Source of the DNA: Clostridium sp. AM33-3
GTDB lineage: Bacteria; Bacillota; Clostridia; Lachnospirales; Lachnospiraceae
Length of the DNA: 48,350 nucleotides
NCBI RefSeq assembly: GCF_003480315.1
Contig: NZ_QUIV01000022.1
Coordinates: 1-48,350 of the forward strand
Reading direction: 5' to 3'
Shown here piece after piece: positions 21,999 through 30,576 of the stretch. The notes under the pieces were generated by a model, which saw nothing but the letters and a program-made list of their open reading frames with translations, was not told where the DNA came from and made no database searches. The translations under genes were made by a program, and so were the position numbers. The number at the start of each line of letters is the position of its first letter. Positions within the stretch are counted from its first letter, which is position 1.

Positions 21999-23036
21999 AT
22001 GGAATATACACAGGAAAGTCTCCGCGAGCTTGCGGAGCGGATCTACGACCTGGATGCAGAAGTTTATACCCGTCTTGGTTCTTCCCTGGGTCGTGTGTTC
22101 AACCGGGACCGGGAACGCTGCGTGACGGAGATCGTCCAGCTGATGATGCAGCGTGACAGCGGTCATCAGCTTCGAAGTGAGCTGGCCCTGATCAGCAATA
22201 TGGCCCGCACCATCCCGGATAAGGAAAGCCGCTCTATGATCATGCGGGAATACACGGGTATTCTGCATGAGGTGATGGCATTGCCTACCAGTTTTGGAGA
22301 TGGAGATGTACTGGATCAGAGAATGGCCAGCTTAAATGCACTGAATCTGGAAAACCGTTTCACCGGCAAGGACCATCTGATCATCTGCATCAGCCGTACC
22401 TATGCCTGTGGCGGCAATGAGATCGGATTTACCCTGGCAGACCGCCTGCGGATCAATTACTATGATGCGGAAATTTTCTCTGCGGTGTTAAAACGCCTGG
22501 AGGCAGAAAAAGACCATGTAAAGGATCTGAGCAGTTATCCGGGAAAAACTCTGGACATGGCAAATCAGGAAACTGCTTTCGCGAAGCCGCAGAAGATGAC
22601 GCTGAAAACCTGGGCTGCCGAATTCAGCCGGTATCACGGTTTAAGTAAACGGGATGCAATCTTTTTTAACCAGAGTGACCTGATCTGCGAGATGGCGCGA
22701 CATGAAGATTTTATTGTGATGGGCCGCTGTGCCGATGTGATCCTGACCAACAATCATATTCCGCACATCAGTATTTTTATTACGGCACCATTTGAGCAGC
22801 GTCTGCGTCGTGCTATGAAAATCCACCCGGATTTCAGTGAGAAGAAGACAAAGCACCTGCTCAGGAAGCTGGACCGGGATCATCAGAATTATTACCATTT
22901 CTTTACCGGAAGAAAATGGGGCAATGCTTCTAACTATGATCTGTGTTTAAATAGTGCTGCTTATGGAATTGATGGTTCTGTGGATTTTATTCTGCGTATG
23001 CTGGACCGGGAGGGAAGGCTGAATTTCCCACAGTAA
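21999..23036 (+). CDS. Cytidylate-kinase-like family protein with N-terminal extension
   Basis: The 345-residue protein has an N-terminal helical region (about 1-120) followed by a cytidylate-kinase-2-type domain: IICISRTYACGGNEIGFTLAD as the nucleotide-binding loop, NYYDAEIF, FIVMGRCADVIL, ISIFITAPFEQRLRRAM, then RKLDRDHQNYYHFFTGRKWGNASNYDLCLNS. The loop deviates from the usual RxxGSGGxxIG (TYACGG), so catalysis may be altered. The family is widespread in gut Clostridia and physiologically uncharacterised. Very tight coupling to the transporter suggests a functional link. It converges on the next gene with a one-base gap and no terminator between. Confidence 0.85.
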   Translation: MEYTQESLRELAERIYDLDAEVYTRLGSSLGRVFNRDRERCVTEIVQLMMQRDSGHQLRSELALISNMARTIPDKESRSMIMREYTGILHEVMALPTSFGDGDVLDQRMASLNALNLENRFTGKDHLIICISRTYACGGNEIGFTLADRLRINYYDAEIFSAVLKRLEAEKDHVKDLSSYPGKTLDMANQETAFAKPQKMTLKTWAAEFSRYHGLSKRDAIFFNQSDLICEMARHEDFIVMGRCADVILTNNHIPHISIFITAPFEQRLRRAMKIHPDFSEKKTKHLLRKLDRDHQNYYHFFTGRKWGNASNYDLCLNSAAYGIDGSVDFILRMLDREGRLNFPQ

Positions 23037-23037
23037 T

Positions 23038-23466
23038 TCAGCAGTGGAACAGAATGATCCCACCGATAGCGACCAGTGCCCCGATTACTTTTTGCCATTC
23101 AAATGATGCTTTTTCCACGCCGAAGCATCCGAACAGCTCGATCAGATAAGCCACAATGATCTGGGTCACTACAATAAAGAGCGTGGCTTTTGCGGGCCCG
23201 AGTCTATCCATACTGCGTATGACGGTCCAGGTGATGAAGGCACCCAGAACCCCGCCGATGGCCATGTACCGGGGCCGTACAGAGAGCAGGGAGGAAATAG
23301 GGGTCCGCTCGGAAAACAGCCAGAGAACCACACAGGTGAAAAAGGCGCTGATCTGGACCCAGCCTGCAGAAAGCCAGATGCCGGTCTGCCGGGTCAGTCC
23401 GGTGTTTAAGACACCCTGAATGCTCATGAGGGCACCAGATATCAGGGCAATCAGAAATCCAAACAT
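23038..23466 (-). CDS. YdcZ/DUF606 family small membrane permease
   Basis: The 142-residue protein has five hydrophobic helices (FGFLIALISGALMSIQGVLNTGL, WVQISAFFTCVVLWLF, MAIGGVLGAFITWTVI, ATLFIVVTQIIVAYLIELFG, VIGALVAIGGIILF). It matches the DUF606 half-size members of the drug/metabolite transporter superfamily, which often work as dimers. Substrate is unknown. The start at 23466 is preceded by AAAGGAG at 8 bases; an upstream ATG at 23484 would include that site. It is on the opposite strand from its neighbours. Confidence 0.88.
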   Translation of the reverse strand: MFGFLIALISGALMSIQGVLNTGLTRQTGIWLSAGWVQISAFFTCVVLWLFSERTPISSLLSVRPRYMAIGGVLGAFITWTVIRSMDRLGPAKATLFIVVTQIIVAYLIELFGCFGVEKASFEWQKVIGALVAIGGIILFHC

Positions 23467-23492
23467 AAAAATATCTCCTTTCATAAGAAAAT

Positions 23493-23542
23493 AAAACTTT
23501 GCCGCATAAGATGTTTTTTAGTGTGTCTTCTGCGGCAGTTTT
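23493..23542. repeat. Inverted repeat between the YdcZ-type gene and nusB
   Basis: AAAAC plus TGCCGCA (23493-23506) pairs with TGCGGCA plus GTTTT (23531-23542). It lies in the 5' leader of the minus-strand gene and upstream of the nusB promoter, so it could be a bidirectional terminator or a leader hairpin. Confidence 0.45.
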
Positions 23543-23566
23543 TATACCAGGTGAAGGCGGCTGGAC

Positions 23567-23595
23567 TTGTGAAACAGAAAAAAGTATGCTATGAT
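23567..23595 (+). promoter_or_regulatory. Sigma-A-type promoter of the nusB operon
   Basis: TTGTGA (23567-23572), a 17-base spacer and TATGAT (23590-23595), 65 bases before nusB. Confidence 0.5.
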
Positions 23596-23660
23596 AATGC
23601 GTAAGATTGAATAACTGTGCGGAAGACACTGAACAGTTACATCAGGAGGAAGAAAGACAG

Positions 23661-24113
23661 ATGACCAGAAGAGAGATGCGTGAGCATTGTTTTAAGATCC
23701 TGTTTGGAGTGGAATTCTACCCGACAGAGGAAATAAAGACCCAGGTGGAGCAGTATTTTGACGCTCCGGAAGAGGATGACGTTGCAGAAAACGGAACAGA
23801 AGAGATTGTCCACAATGTGGAGATGAAAGAGGTTGACCGCACATTCCTGACTGACCGTGTGGAGGGAATTGTCGGAAAGATCCCGGAACTGGATGCCCGC
23901 ATCGACGAAGTAGCTCAGGGCTGGAAGACCAGCCGCATGGGAAAGGTAGAGCTTACCATCCTGCGCCAGGCTGTTTATGAGATGCAGTATGACAGCGAGG
24001 TGCCTTCCAAGGTGGCCATCAATGAGGCGGTAAATCTTGCGAAGAAATTTGGCGGAAAGGATTCACCGGCATTTATCAACGGTGTTCTGGCGAAGTTAGT
24101 GACCGAGGAATAA
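23661..24113 (+). CDS. nusB: Transcription antitermination factor NusB
   Basis: The 150-residue all-helical protein has MTRREMREHCFKILFGVEF at the start and WKTSRMGKVELTILRQAVYEM...VPSKVAINEAVNLAKKFGGKDSPAFINGVLAKL at the end, the NusB signature. It binds boxA RNA with NusE (S10) to allow antitermination in rRNA operons. ATG 23661 follows AGGAGGA; an in-frame extension upstream has no site. It leads an operon in which xseA starts one base after its stop; folD, found between them in Bacillus, is absent. Confidence 0.96.
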   Translation: MTRREMREHCFKILFGVEFYPTEEIKTQVEQYFDAPEEDDVAENGTEEIVHNVEMKEVDRTFLTDRVEGIVGKIPELDARIDEVAQGWKTSRMGKVELTILRQAVYEMQYDSEVPSKVAINEAVNLAKKFGGKDSPAFINGVLAKLVTEE

Positions 24114-24114
24114 T

Positions 24115-25350
24115 ATGGCAAGTGTGTATTCTGTTTCCCAGGTGAATTCCTATATTAAGAATATGTTTGCCCAGGACTTTGCCCTCAGCCGTATTACGGT
24201 GCGGGGCGAGGTATCAAACTGCAAGTACCATACATCAGGACATATATATTTTACGCTGAAGGACGGGACCGGAACTCTGGCGGCAGTCATGTTTGCCGGC
24301 CAGAGGAAAGGTCTCTCTTTTCAGTTACAGGAAGGACAGCAGGTGGTAGTGACCGGTTCGATCGATATCTACGAACGGGATGGAAAGTACCAGTTGTATG
24401 CCAGAAAGATCGAGCAGGAGGGCCGCGGCGATTTATACCAGCGTTTTATAAAGCTTCGGGATGAGCTGGAGGAGATGGGCATGTTTGCCCAGGAGTACAA
24501 ACAGCCCATTCCACGGTACGCAAAGGCGGTGGGTGTTGTGACGGCTTCTACCGGCGCGGCCATCCGCGATATTATGAACATCACGAACCGGAGAAATCCC
24601 TATGTTCAGCTGATCCTGTATCCGGCTCTGGTACAGGGGAACGGGGCAGTTGCTTCTATTGCAGCCGGAATCCGTACCCTGGACAAAATGGGACTGGATG
24701 TGCTGATCGTGGGGAGGGGCGGCGGTTCCATTGAAGATCTGTGGGCGTTCAATGAGGAAATTGTGGCGCGTGCGATCTTTGACTGCATTACCCCGGTGAT
24801 TTCTGCTGTAGGGCATGAGACTGATGTGACTATTGCCGATTATGTGGCAGATCTTCGGGCACCGACTCCGTCTGCGGCGGCAGAGCTTGCTGTATTTGAT
24901 TACCGTCAGTTTGAGGCGGCGCGTCTTTCTTATCAGGCGTTATTTAACCAGGCAATGGAGCGAAAAATAGAGACAGCCCGTTCCCGTGCGGAGCAGTACC
25001 GGCTGCGGTTAAAGCTGCATGACCCACAGAGAAATCTGCGAGAACAGAGACAGCACCTTGCAGACATGGAAGAAAATTTAAAGCGTGCCATGGAGCAGAG
25101 GCTGACCGGAGCACGTCACAGGCTGGCACTTCTTGGCGGACAGCTGCATGGGGCCTCACCGCTGTCAAAAATCAGCAACGGTTATGGCTTTGTGACGGAT
25201 GCAGAAGGAAAACGTCTGTCCAGTATTTCTCAGGCAGTACCGGGAGAAAAAATCAGCCTGCGTATTTCCGATGGAAGAATCCGGGCGCAGGTTATTGAAA
25301 CGATACCGTATCAGAAAACGCTGGACTTCAGAAAGGAAAGCAGTGATTGA
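24115..25350 (+). CDS. xseA: Exodeoxyribonuclease VII large subunit
   Basis: The 411-residue protein has the N-terminal OB fold (YSVSQVNSYIKNMFAQDFALSRITVRGEVSNCKYHTSGHIYFTLKD), the catalytic core (GVVTASTGAAIRDI, VGRGGGSIEDLWAFNEE, AVGHETDVTIADYVADLRAPTPSAAAEL) and a coiled-coil region (about 270-340). With XseB it degrades single-stranded DNA in both directions to oligonucleotides. Length is normal for Firmicutes. Confidence 0.97.
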   Translation: MASVYSVSQVNSYIKNMFAQDFALSRITVRGEVSNCKYHTSGHIYFTLKDGTGTLAAVMFAGQRKGLSFQLQEGQQVVVTGSIDIYERDGKYQLYARKIEQEGRGDLYQRFIKLRDELEEMGMFAQEYKQPIPRYAKAVGVVTASTGAAIRDIMNITNRRNPYVQLILYPALVQGNGAVASIAAGIRTLDKMGLDVLIVGRGGGSIEDLWAFNEEIVARAIFDCITPVISAVGHETDVTIADYVADLRAPTPSAAAELAVFDYRQFEAARLSYQALFNQAMERKIETARSRAEQYRLRLKLHDPQRNLREQRQHLADMEENLKRAMEQRLTGARHRLALLGGQLHGASPLSKISNGYGFVTDAEGKRLSSISQAVPGEKISLRISDGRIRAQVIETIPYQKTLDFRKESSD

Positions 25351-25404
25351 GACAGAAGCAATGCTATGTTTCAGAAACAGGGCAGGTGAGCAGAAGGAGC
25401 AGAT

Positions 25405-25608
25405 ATGGAAAAATCAATAGAGCAGACCTTTACGGAGCTGGAGGAACTCCTGGAAAAGCTGGAGTCTCCGGATACCACACTGGAGGAATCCTTTGCCTGT
25501 TACGAGGCAGGCATGAAGCTGGTAAAGGCCTGTAATGACAAGATCGATAAAGTAGAAAAGCAGATGATCATCCTGCAGGGAGGTGCAGAGGAAGATGGAG
25601 ATGCGTGA
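25405..25608 (+). CDS. xseB: Exodeoxyribonuclease VII small subunit
   Basis: The 67-residue helical protein (SIEQTFTELEELLEKLESPDTTLEESFACYEAGMKLVKACNDKIDKVEKQM) matches XseB. Several copies bind each XseA. ATG 25405 follows AAGGAGC. The end overlaps the ispA start by 14 bases. Confidence 0.95.
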   Translation: MEKSIEQTFTELEELLEKLESPDTTLEESFACYEAGMKLVKACNDKIDKVEKQMIILQGGAEEDGDA

Positions 25609-26482
25609 AGAACTGAAGAAGCGGACCGGAGAGGTTGAGAGCATTGTAGACAGCTACCTTCCGGCTGAAGAAGGATATCAGAAGACAATTTTTGAGGCTA
25701 TGAATTACAGTGTGCGGGCTGGCGGAAAACGCCTGCGCCCCATGCTCATGGAAGAAACTTATCATCTGTTTGGCGGTACGGAGAAAGCTGTGGAACCCTT
25801 CATGGCAGCCATGGAGATGATCCACACCTCATCGCTTATTCATGATGATCTCCCCTGCATGGACAATGACGAGCTTCGCCGCGGCCTTCCTACTACCTGG
25901 AAGAAATTCGGCTACGATATGGCAGTTCTGGCGGGCGATGCCCTCATGATCTATGCATTCGAGACAGCATCCCGGGCCTTTGCCATGACTAGGTACCCGG
26001 ACCGGGCAGCAAGAGCCATTCAGGTGCTGGCAGAAAAGACCGGTATTTACGGCATGATCGGTGGTCAGGTCGTGGATGTGCAACTGACCGGAAAGCCGGT
26101 TCCGCAGGAAAAGCTGGATTTTATCTACCGGTTAAAGACAGGGGCGCTCTTAGAGGCTTCCATGATGATCGGAGCCATTTTGGGCGGCGCTTCGGCGGAT
26201 GAAGTAAAGTGTGTGGAAGAAATCGCTTCCGCAGTCGGGCTGGCCTTCCAGATCCAGGATGATATTCTGGATGTGACCAGCACCAGTGAAGCACTGGGCA
26301 AACCGGTCTTAAGCGATGAAAAAAATCAGAAAACAACCTACGTGACACTGGTGGGACTGGAGCAGGCAAAGAAGAATGTAGAAGAGATATCTGCCCGTGC
26401 AGTCAGTCTGTTAAAGGAGCTTCCGGGGAATAATGCATTTCTGGAAAATCTGATCGCCATGCTGGTGGAACGTAAAAAATAG
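25595..26482 (+). CDS. ispA: Farnesyl/geranyl diphosphate synthase (polyprenyl synthetase)
   Basis: The 295-residue protein has the first Asp-rich motif in SLIHDDLPCMDND, the second in FQIQDDILDVTS, and RAGGKRLRPML near the N-terminus, all diagnostic of trans-prenyltransferases. It condenses IPP with DMAPP or GPP to short-chain prenyl diphosphates, the step after the MEP pathway whose first enzyme is encoded next. The small residues before the first Asp motif fit a C15 product, but chain length cannot be fixed from reading alone. ATG 25595 is 9 bases after GGGAGGTG, within xseB. Confidence 0.94.
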   Translation: MEMREELKKRTGEVESIVDSYLPAEEGYQKTIFEAMNYSVRAGGKRLRPMLMEETYHLFGGTEKAVEPFMAAMEMIHTSSLIHDDLPCMDNDELRRGLPTTWKKFGYDMAVLAGDALMIYAFETASRAFAMTRYPDRAARAIQVLAEKTGIYGMIGGQVVDVQLTGKPVPQEKLDFIYRLKTGALLEASMMIGAILGGASADEVKCVEEIASAVGLAFQIQDDILDVTSTSEALGKPVLSDEKNQKTTYVTLVGLEQAKKNVEEISARAVSLLKELPGNNAFLENLIAMLVERKK

Positions 26483-26517
26483 GAGAAAACCTTAGGAAAT
26501 ACGGGGGCTGCAAGAAC

Positions 26518-28446
26518 ATGATTCTGGAACACATAGAAGGTCCATGGGACGTGAAAAATTTAAGCCCGGAGGAATTAAAGACACTGGCTGCGGAGATCCG
26601 TCAGTTCCTGATCGAAAAGATCAGTGTGACCGGCGGGCATCTGGCTTCCAACCTGGGTGTTGTAGAGCTGACCATTGCCCTGTACCTGGCCTTTGATCTG
26701 CCGAGAGATAAGGTAATCTGGGATGTGGGACATCAGTCCTATACCCATAAGATATTAAGCGGACGCAGGGAAATGTTTGATGAACTGCGGCAATATGGCG
26801 GCATGAGCGGGTTTCCGAAACGCAAGGAAAGCCCTTACGATTCTTTTGACACAGGACACAGCTCCACTTCCATTTCAGCCGGGCTCGGCATTGCACAGGG
26901 CCGAGATCTTTTGGGAGAGGATTATGCAGTCATTTCTGTTATCGGGGACGGTGCGCTGACCGGCGGAATGGCCTACGAGGCATTAAATAACGCAGCCCAT
27001 CTGAAAAAGAATTTTATCATTGTACTGAACGACAATAACATGTCTATTTCAGAAAATGTCGGCGGCATGTCCAAATATTTAAGCAGCCTGCGTTCCGGCG
27101 CAGGATATAATGAACTGAAACGCCGGGTATCAGAAACTCTGCTCAAAATTCCGGTAGTGGGCGCCGGACTGGTTGAGAAGATCAGCCGTACCAAGGACAG
27201 CATCAAGCAGCTGGTGATTCCGGGAATGCTTTTTGAAAATATGGGTGTGACATATCTGGGGCCGGTAGACGGACACGATATCAAAGCCATGGTCAAAACG
27301 TTAAAAGAAGCACGCCGGATGGATCATGCGGTGCTTGTCCATGTGCTGACCAAAAAGGGAAAGGGCTATGCTCCGGCAGAGAAGAACCCATCCCGGTTTC
27401 ATGGGATTGATCCGTTTGATATTGCCACCGGCAAGTCATTAAAAGAAAAGATATATCCGACTTATACGGATGTGTTTTCCAAAGAAATCTGCAGGCTGGC
27501 AGAAACGGAAAATCGTCTGGTGGCTGTCACGGCGGCCATGCCGGACGGAACCGGATTAAATGCCTTTTCCAGATATTTTCCGGACCGGTTCTTTGACGTG
27601 GGAATTGCGGAGCAGCATGCGGTAACTTCTGCGGCAGGGATGGCTGCGGCCGGCTTAAAGCCGGTGGTAGCGGTTTATTCGTCCTTCCTGCAGCGGGGAT
27701 TTGACCAGGTACTTCACGATGTCTGCATTCAGAATCTGCCGGTAATCTTCGCACTGGACCGGGCCGGACTGGTGGGAAGTGACGGAGAAACCCATCAGGG
27801 TATTTTTGATCTGTCGTATTTAAGCTGCATTCCGAACATGAGCATCATGGCTCCGAAAAATCTGTGGGAGTTGAGACAGGAACTGGAATTTGCAGTATGC
27901 CATTATGACGGACCGATCGCTATTCGATATCCGCGGGGACAGGCATACCGTGGATTAAAGGAATTTGATGCACCCATCGAATATGGAAAGGGAGAGCTTC
28001 TTTATGAGGGAAGCCGCATCGCCCTGCTGGCGGTGGGAAGCATGGTGAGTACCGCAGAACATGTGCGGGAAAAATTAAAATCTGCAGGCTTTCATTGTAC
28101 CCTGGCAAACGGCAGGTTTATTAAGCCGGTAGACTATGAACTGGCAGACCGGCTGGCACAGGCTCATGAGCTTATGGTGATTCTGGAGGAAAATGTGCTT
28201 CAGGGGGGATACGGTTTACAGGTTAAAGCATATGTGCAGGAGCATTATCCGCATGTGCATGTGCTGACGATCGCGCTGCCGGACGCTTACGTGGAGCATG
28301 GCAATGTATCGGTGCTTCGACAGACACTTGGGATTGACAGTGATTCTGTGATCCGCACCATGCGGATGGCATGGGGGCCGCTGGATAAGAGCATGAATGC
28401 CATGGAAACAGCCGCAAACGAAGAACAGAAAGAGGAAAAAGCATGA
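26518..28446 (+). CDS. dxs: 1-deoxy-D-xylulose-5-phosphate synthase
   Basis: The 642-residue protein is a thiamine-diphosphate transketolase-like enzyme: GHQSYTHKILSGR, GHSSTSISAGLGIA, the cofactor motif GDGALTGGMAYEALNNA...NDNNMSIS, then the pyrimidine-domain block FFDVGIAEQHAVTSAAGMA and the C-terminal HGNVSVLRQTLGID. It condenses pyruvate and glyceraldehyde 3-phosphate in the MEP isoprenoid pathway. The ribosome-binding site is weak (GGGGG at about 11 bases). It overlaps tlyA by four bases (ATGA). Confidence 0.97.
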   Translation: MILEHIEGPWDVKNLSPEELKTLAAEIRQFLIEKISVTGGHLASNLGVVELTIALYLAFDLPRDKVIWDVGHQSYTHKILSGRREMFDELRQYGGMSGFPKRKESPYDSFDTGHSSTSISAGLGIAQGRDLLGEDYAVISVIGDGALTGGMAYEALNNAAHLKKNFIIVLNDNNMSISENVGGMSKYLSSLRSGAGYNELKRRVSETLLKIPVVGAGLVEKISRTKDSIKQLVIPGMLFENMGVTYLGPVDGHDIKAMVKTLKEARRMDHAVLVHVLTKKGKGYAPAEKNPSRFHGIDPFDIATGKSLKEKIYPTYTDVFSKEICRLAETENRLVAVTAAMPDGTGLNAFSRYFPDRFFDVGIAEQHAVTSAAGMAAAGLKPVVAVYSSFLQRGFDQVLHDVCIQNLPVIFALDRAGLVGSDGETHQGIFDLSYLSCIPNMSIMAPKNLWELRQELEFAVCHYDGPIAIRYPRGQAYRGLKEFDAPIEYGKGELLYEGSRIALLAVGSMVSTAEHVREKLKSAGFHCTLANGRFIKPVDYELADRLAQAHELMVILEENVLQGGYGLQVKAYVQEHYPHVHVLTIALPDAYVEHGNVSVLRQTLGIDSDSVIRTMRMAWGPLDKSMNAMETAANEEQKEEKA

Positions 28447-29252
28447 AGGAAAGACTGGATATCCTGATCGTGAACAAGGGACTTGCCGCTTCCAGAGAGA
28501 AAGCAAAAGCCATCATCATGTCAGGAATCGTTTATGTAGACGGACAGAAGGAAGACAAGGCTGGTTCCATGTTCGAGGAGACAGCTAATATTGAAGTGCG
28601 CGGCGCAACCCTGAAATATGTCAGCCGCGGCGGCCTGAAATTAGAGAAGGCAATGACTCATTTTGGCGTCCAATTAAAAGATAAGATATGTATGGATGTA
28701 GGTTCTTCTACCGGCGGATTTACCGACTGCATGCTGCAGAACGGCGCGGTGAAGGTATACGCGGTCGATGTCGGGCATGGACAGCTGGACTGGAAGCTTC
28801 GCAATGACCCCCGCGTGGTCTGTATGGAAAAGACCAATATCCGCTATGTAACTCCGGAGGATATCACCGATCGGATCAATTTTTCTTCCATTGATGTGTC
28901 CTTCATTTCGCTGACCAAAGTACTGGGACCAGTAAAGGCGCTTCTGGCCGATGACGGACAGATCGTCTGTCTGATCAAACCGCAGTTTGAGGCAGGACGG
29001 GAGAAGGTCGGCAAGAAAGGTGTGGTGCGTGAGAAGAGCACTCACCTGGAAGTGATCGAGAAGGTGATCGAGTTTGCGGTGAGTATCGGATTTGAAATCC
29101 TGAATCTGGAGTATTCCCCGATCAAGGGACCGGAGGGCAATATCGAATATCTCCTCTATCTCCAGAATCATGTTGATGGAAAGATTTATCCGGAGTACCA
29201 GGTGAATGCGAAAGCAATCGTGGATGCAGCTCATGGGGAACTGGATAAATAA
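28443..29252 (+). CDS. tlyA: TlyA-family rRNA 2'-O-methyltransferase (hemolysin A family)
   Basis: The 269-residue protein has an N-terminal S4 RNA-binding domain (ERLDILIVNKGLAASREKAKAIIMSGIVYVDG) and an FtsJ-like methyltransferase domain (SRGGLKLEKAM, CMDVGSSTGGFTDCMLQNGA as SAM motif, DVSFISLTKVL, CLIKPQFEAGREKVGKKGVVR). In mycobacteria TlyA 2'-O-methylates 16S and 23S rRNA cytidines. The family name hemolysin is historical. The Bacillus equivalent in the same position is yqxC. Confidence 0.94.
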   Translation: MKERLDILIVNKGLAASREKAKAIIMSGIVYVDGQKEDKAGSMFEETANIEVRGATLKYVSRGGLKLEKAMTHFGVQLKDKICMDVGSSTGGFTDCMLQNGAVKVYAVDVGHGQLDWKLRNDPRVVCMEKTNIRYVTPEDITDRINFSSIDVSFISLTKVLGPVKALLADDGQIVCLIKPQFEAGREKVGKKGVVREKSTHLEVIEKVIEFAVSIGFEILNLEYSPIKGPEGNIEYLLYLQNHVDGKIYPEYQVNAKAIVDAAHGELDK

Positions 29253-29263
29253 CAGGAGACTTT

Positions 29264-30091
29264 ATGAAACATTTTTATCTGATCGCCAATCCTTCCAAGC
29301 CGGGGGCCCTGGGTATGGCGGAAAAACTTGAGGCAGAATTTTTACGGCGAGGGGCAGCCTGCATGCATACGCGGGGATATACCAGACCGGATCAGATTCC
29401 GACAGATACAGAGTGTATCATCACGCTTGGAGGAGACGGAACCCTGATCCAGGCATCAAGAGATCTGATCAGCCTGGAGCTTCCCATGATGGGCATCAAC
29501 ATGGGGCATCTGGGATATCTGACCCAGGTATCGGGGGAGGAATTCATGGATCCGGTGCTGGATGCGCTTTTAAATGATTCCTTTACGCTGGAAAAACGCA
29601 TGATGCTGGAAGGCAGCGTGGTAGGAGCGCAGAAAACGGTAAAGGGCATTGCCTTAAATGAGATTGTCCTGACCAGGCAGGATGTGCTTCAGATGCTGCA
29701 TTTCCAGGTTTACTTAAACGATACATTTTTCAACGAGTATATGGCAGATGGTATCATCGCGGCCACGCCAACCGGATCCACCGCATATAATTTATCGGCA
29801 GGTGGGCCGATCGTGGCTCCTGGAGCTCAGCTGATGCTGCTGACACCCATCTGTTCTCATTCCATAAGCGCGCGAAGTATTGTACTTTCACCGGAGGACC
29901 GCATCAGTATCCGTCTGGTGAAGTGGTCCGGCGGCAAATCCTACTCGGCTGTATTTGACGGGGATCAGGTATTCCCGCTTCACTATGGAGAAAAGCTTGA
30001 AATCTGCAGGGCGCCGAAATATACCACCCTTATTCAGCTGAAAAACGTATCATTTCTTGAAAATATCAGGCAGAAAATGAACCGTATTTAA
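29264..30091 (+). CDS. nadK: NAD kinase
   Basis: The 275-residue protein has GGDGT (56-60), MGINMGHLGYLT, and DGIIAATPTGSTAYNLSAGGPIV, the three landmark blocks of NAD kinase, followed by PICSHSISARSIVLSPEDRI. It makes NADP from NAD and ATP. It lies 11 bases after tlyA and 14 before argR. In Bacillus argR (ahrC) directly follows the tlyA homologue, so nadK is an addition in this lineage. Confidence 0.97.
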   Translation: MKHFYLIANPSKPGALGMAEKLEAEFLRRGAACMHTRGYTRPDQIPTDTECIITLGGDGTLIQASRDLISLELPMMGINMGHLGYLTQVSGEEFMDPVLDALLNDSFTLEKRMMLEGSVVGAQKTVKGIALNEIVLTRQDVLQMLHFQVYLNDTFFNEYMADGIIAATPTGSTAYNLSAGGPIVAPGAQLMLLTPICSHSISARSIVLSPEDRISIRLVKWSGGKSYSAVFDGDQVFPLHYGEKLEICRAPKYTTLIQLKNVSFLENIRQKMNRI

Positions 30092-30105
30092 AACGGAGGT
30101 AACCG

Positions 30106-30558
30106 ATGAAACTGGAACGTCACAGCAAAATTGTAGAACTGATAGGTAAATATGAGATTGAGACCCAGGAGGAACTGGCAGAGCATCTGAAGCAGGCTGG
30201 CTATAAGGTTACGCAGGCTACGATTTCCCGGGATATCCGGGAACTGAAGCTGACGAAGGTGCAGTCGGAAAATGGGCGCCAGCGTTACATGGTCATGCAG
30301 AACCAGACCGCCTTCAGTGATAAGTATATCCGTATTTTAAAGGACGGGTATGTATCTATGGATATGGCGCAGAATATCCTTGTGATCAAGACTGTGTCCG
30401 GCATGGCTATGGCTGTTGCCGCGGCACTGGACGAGATCCATTTTCATGAGATTGTAGGCTGTATTGCAGGAGATGATACCATCATGTGCGCAGTGCGCAG
30501 CGTGGATGATACGATTCTTCTGATGGATAAATTAAAAAAACTGATCTCTGCCAGATAG
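30106..30558 (+). CDS. argR: Arginine repressor ArgR/AhrC
   Basis: The 150-residue protein has an N-terminal winged helix (SKIVELIGKYEIETQEELAEHLKQAGYKVTQATISRDIRELKL) and a C-terminal oligomerisation and arginine-binding domain (EIVGCIAGDDTIMCAVRSVDDTILLMDKLK, with the conserved GD-D pair). As an arginine-bound hexamer it controls arginine genes. No ARG-box could be assigned here. AACGGAGGTAACCG gives a strong ribosome-binding site. Confidence 0.97.
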   Translation: MKLERHSKIVELIGKYEIETQEELAEHLKQAGYKVTQATISRDIRELKLTKVQSENGRQRYMVMQNQTAFSDKYIRILKDGYVSMDMAQNILVIKTVSGMAMAVAAALDEIHFHEIVGCIAGDDTIMCAVRSVDDTILLMDKLKKLISAR

Positions 30559-30576
30559 GCAAAAGGAGGTGCAGCA

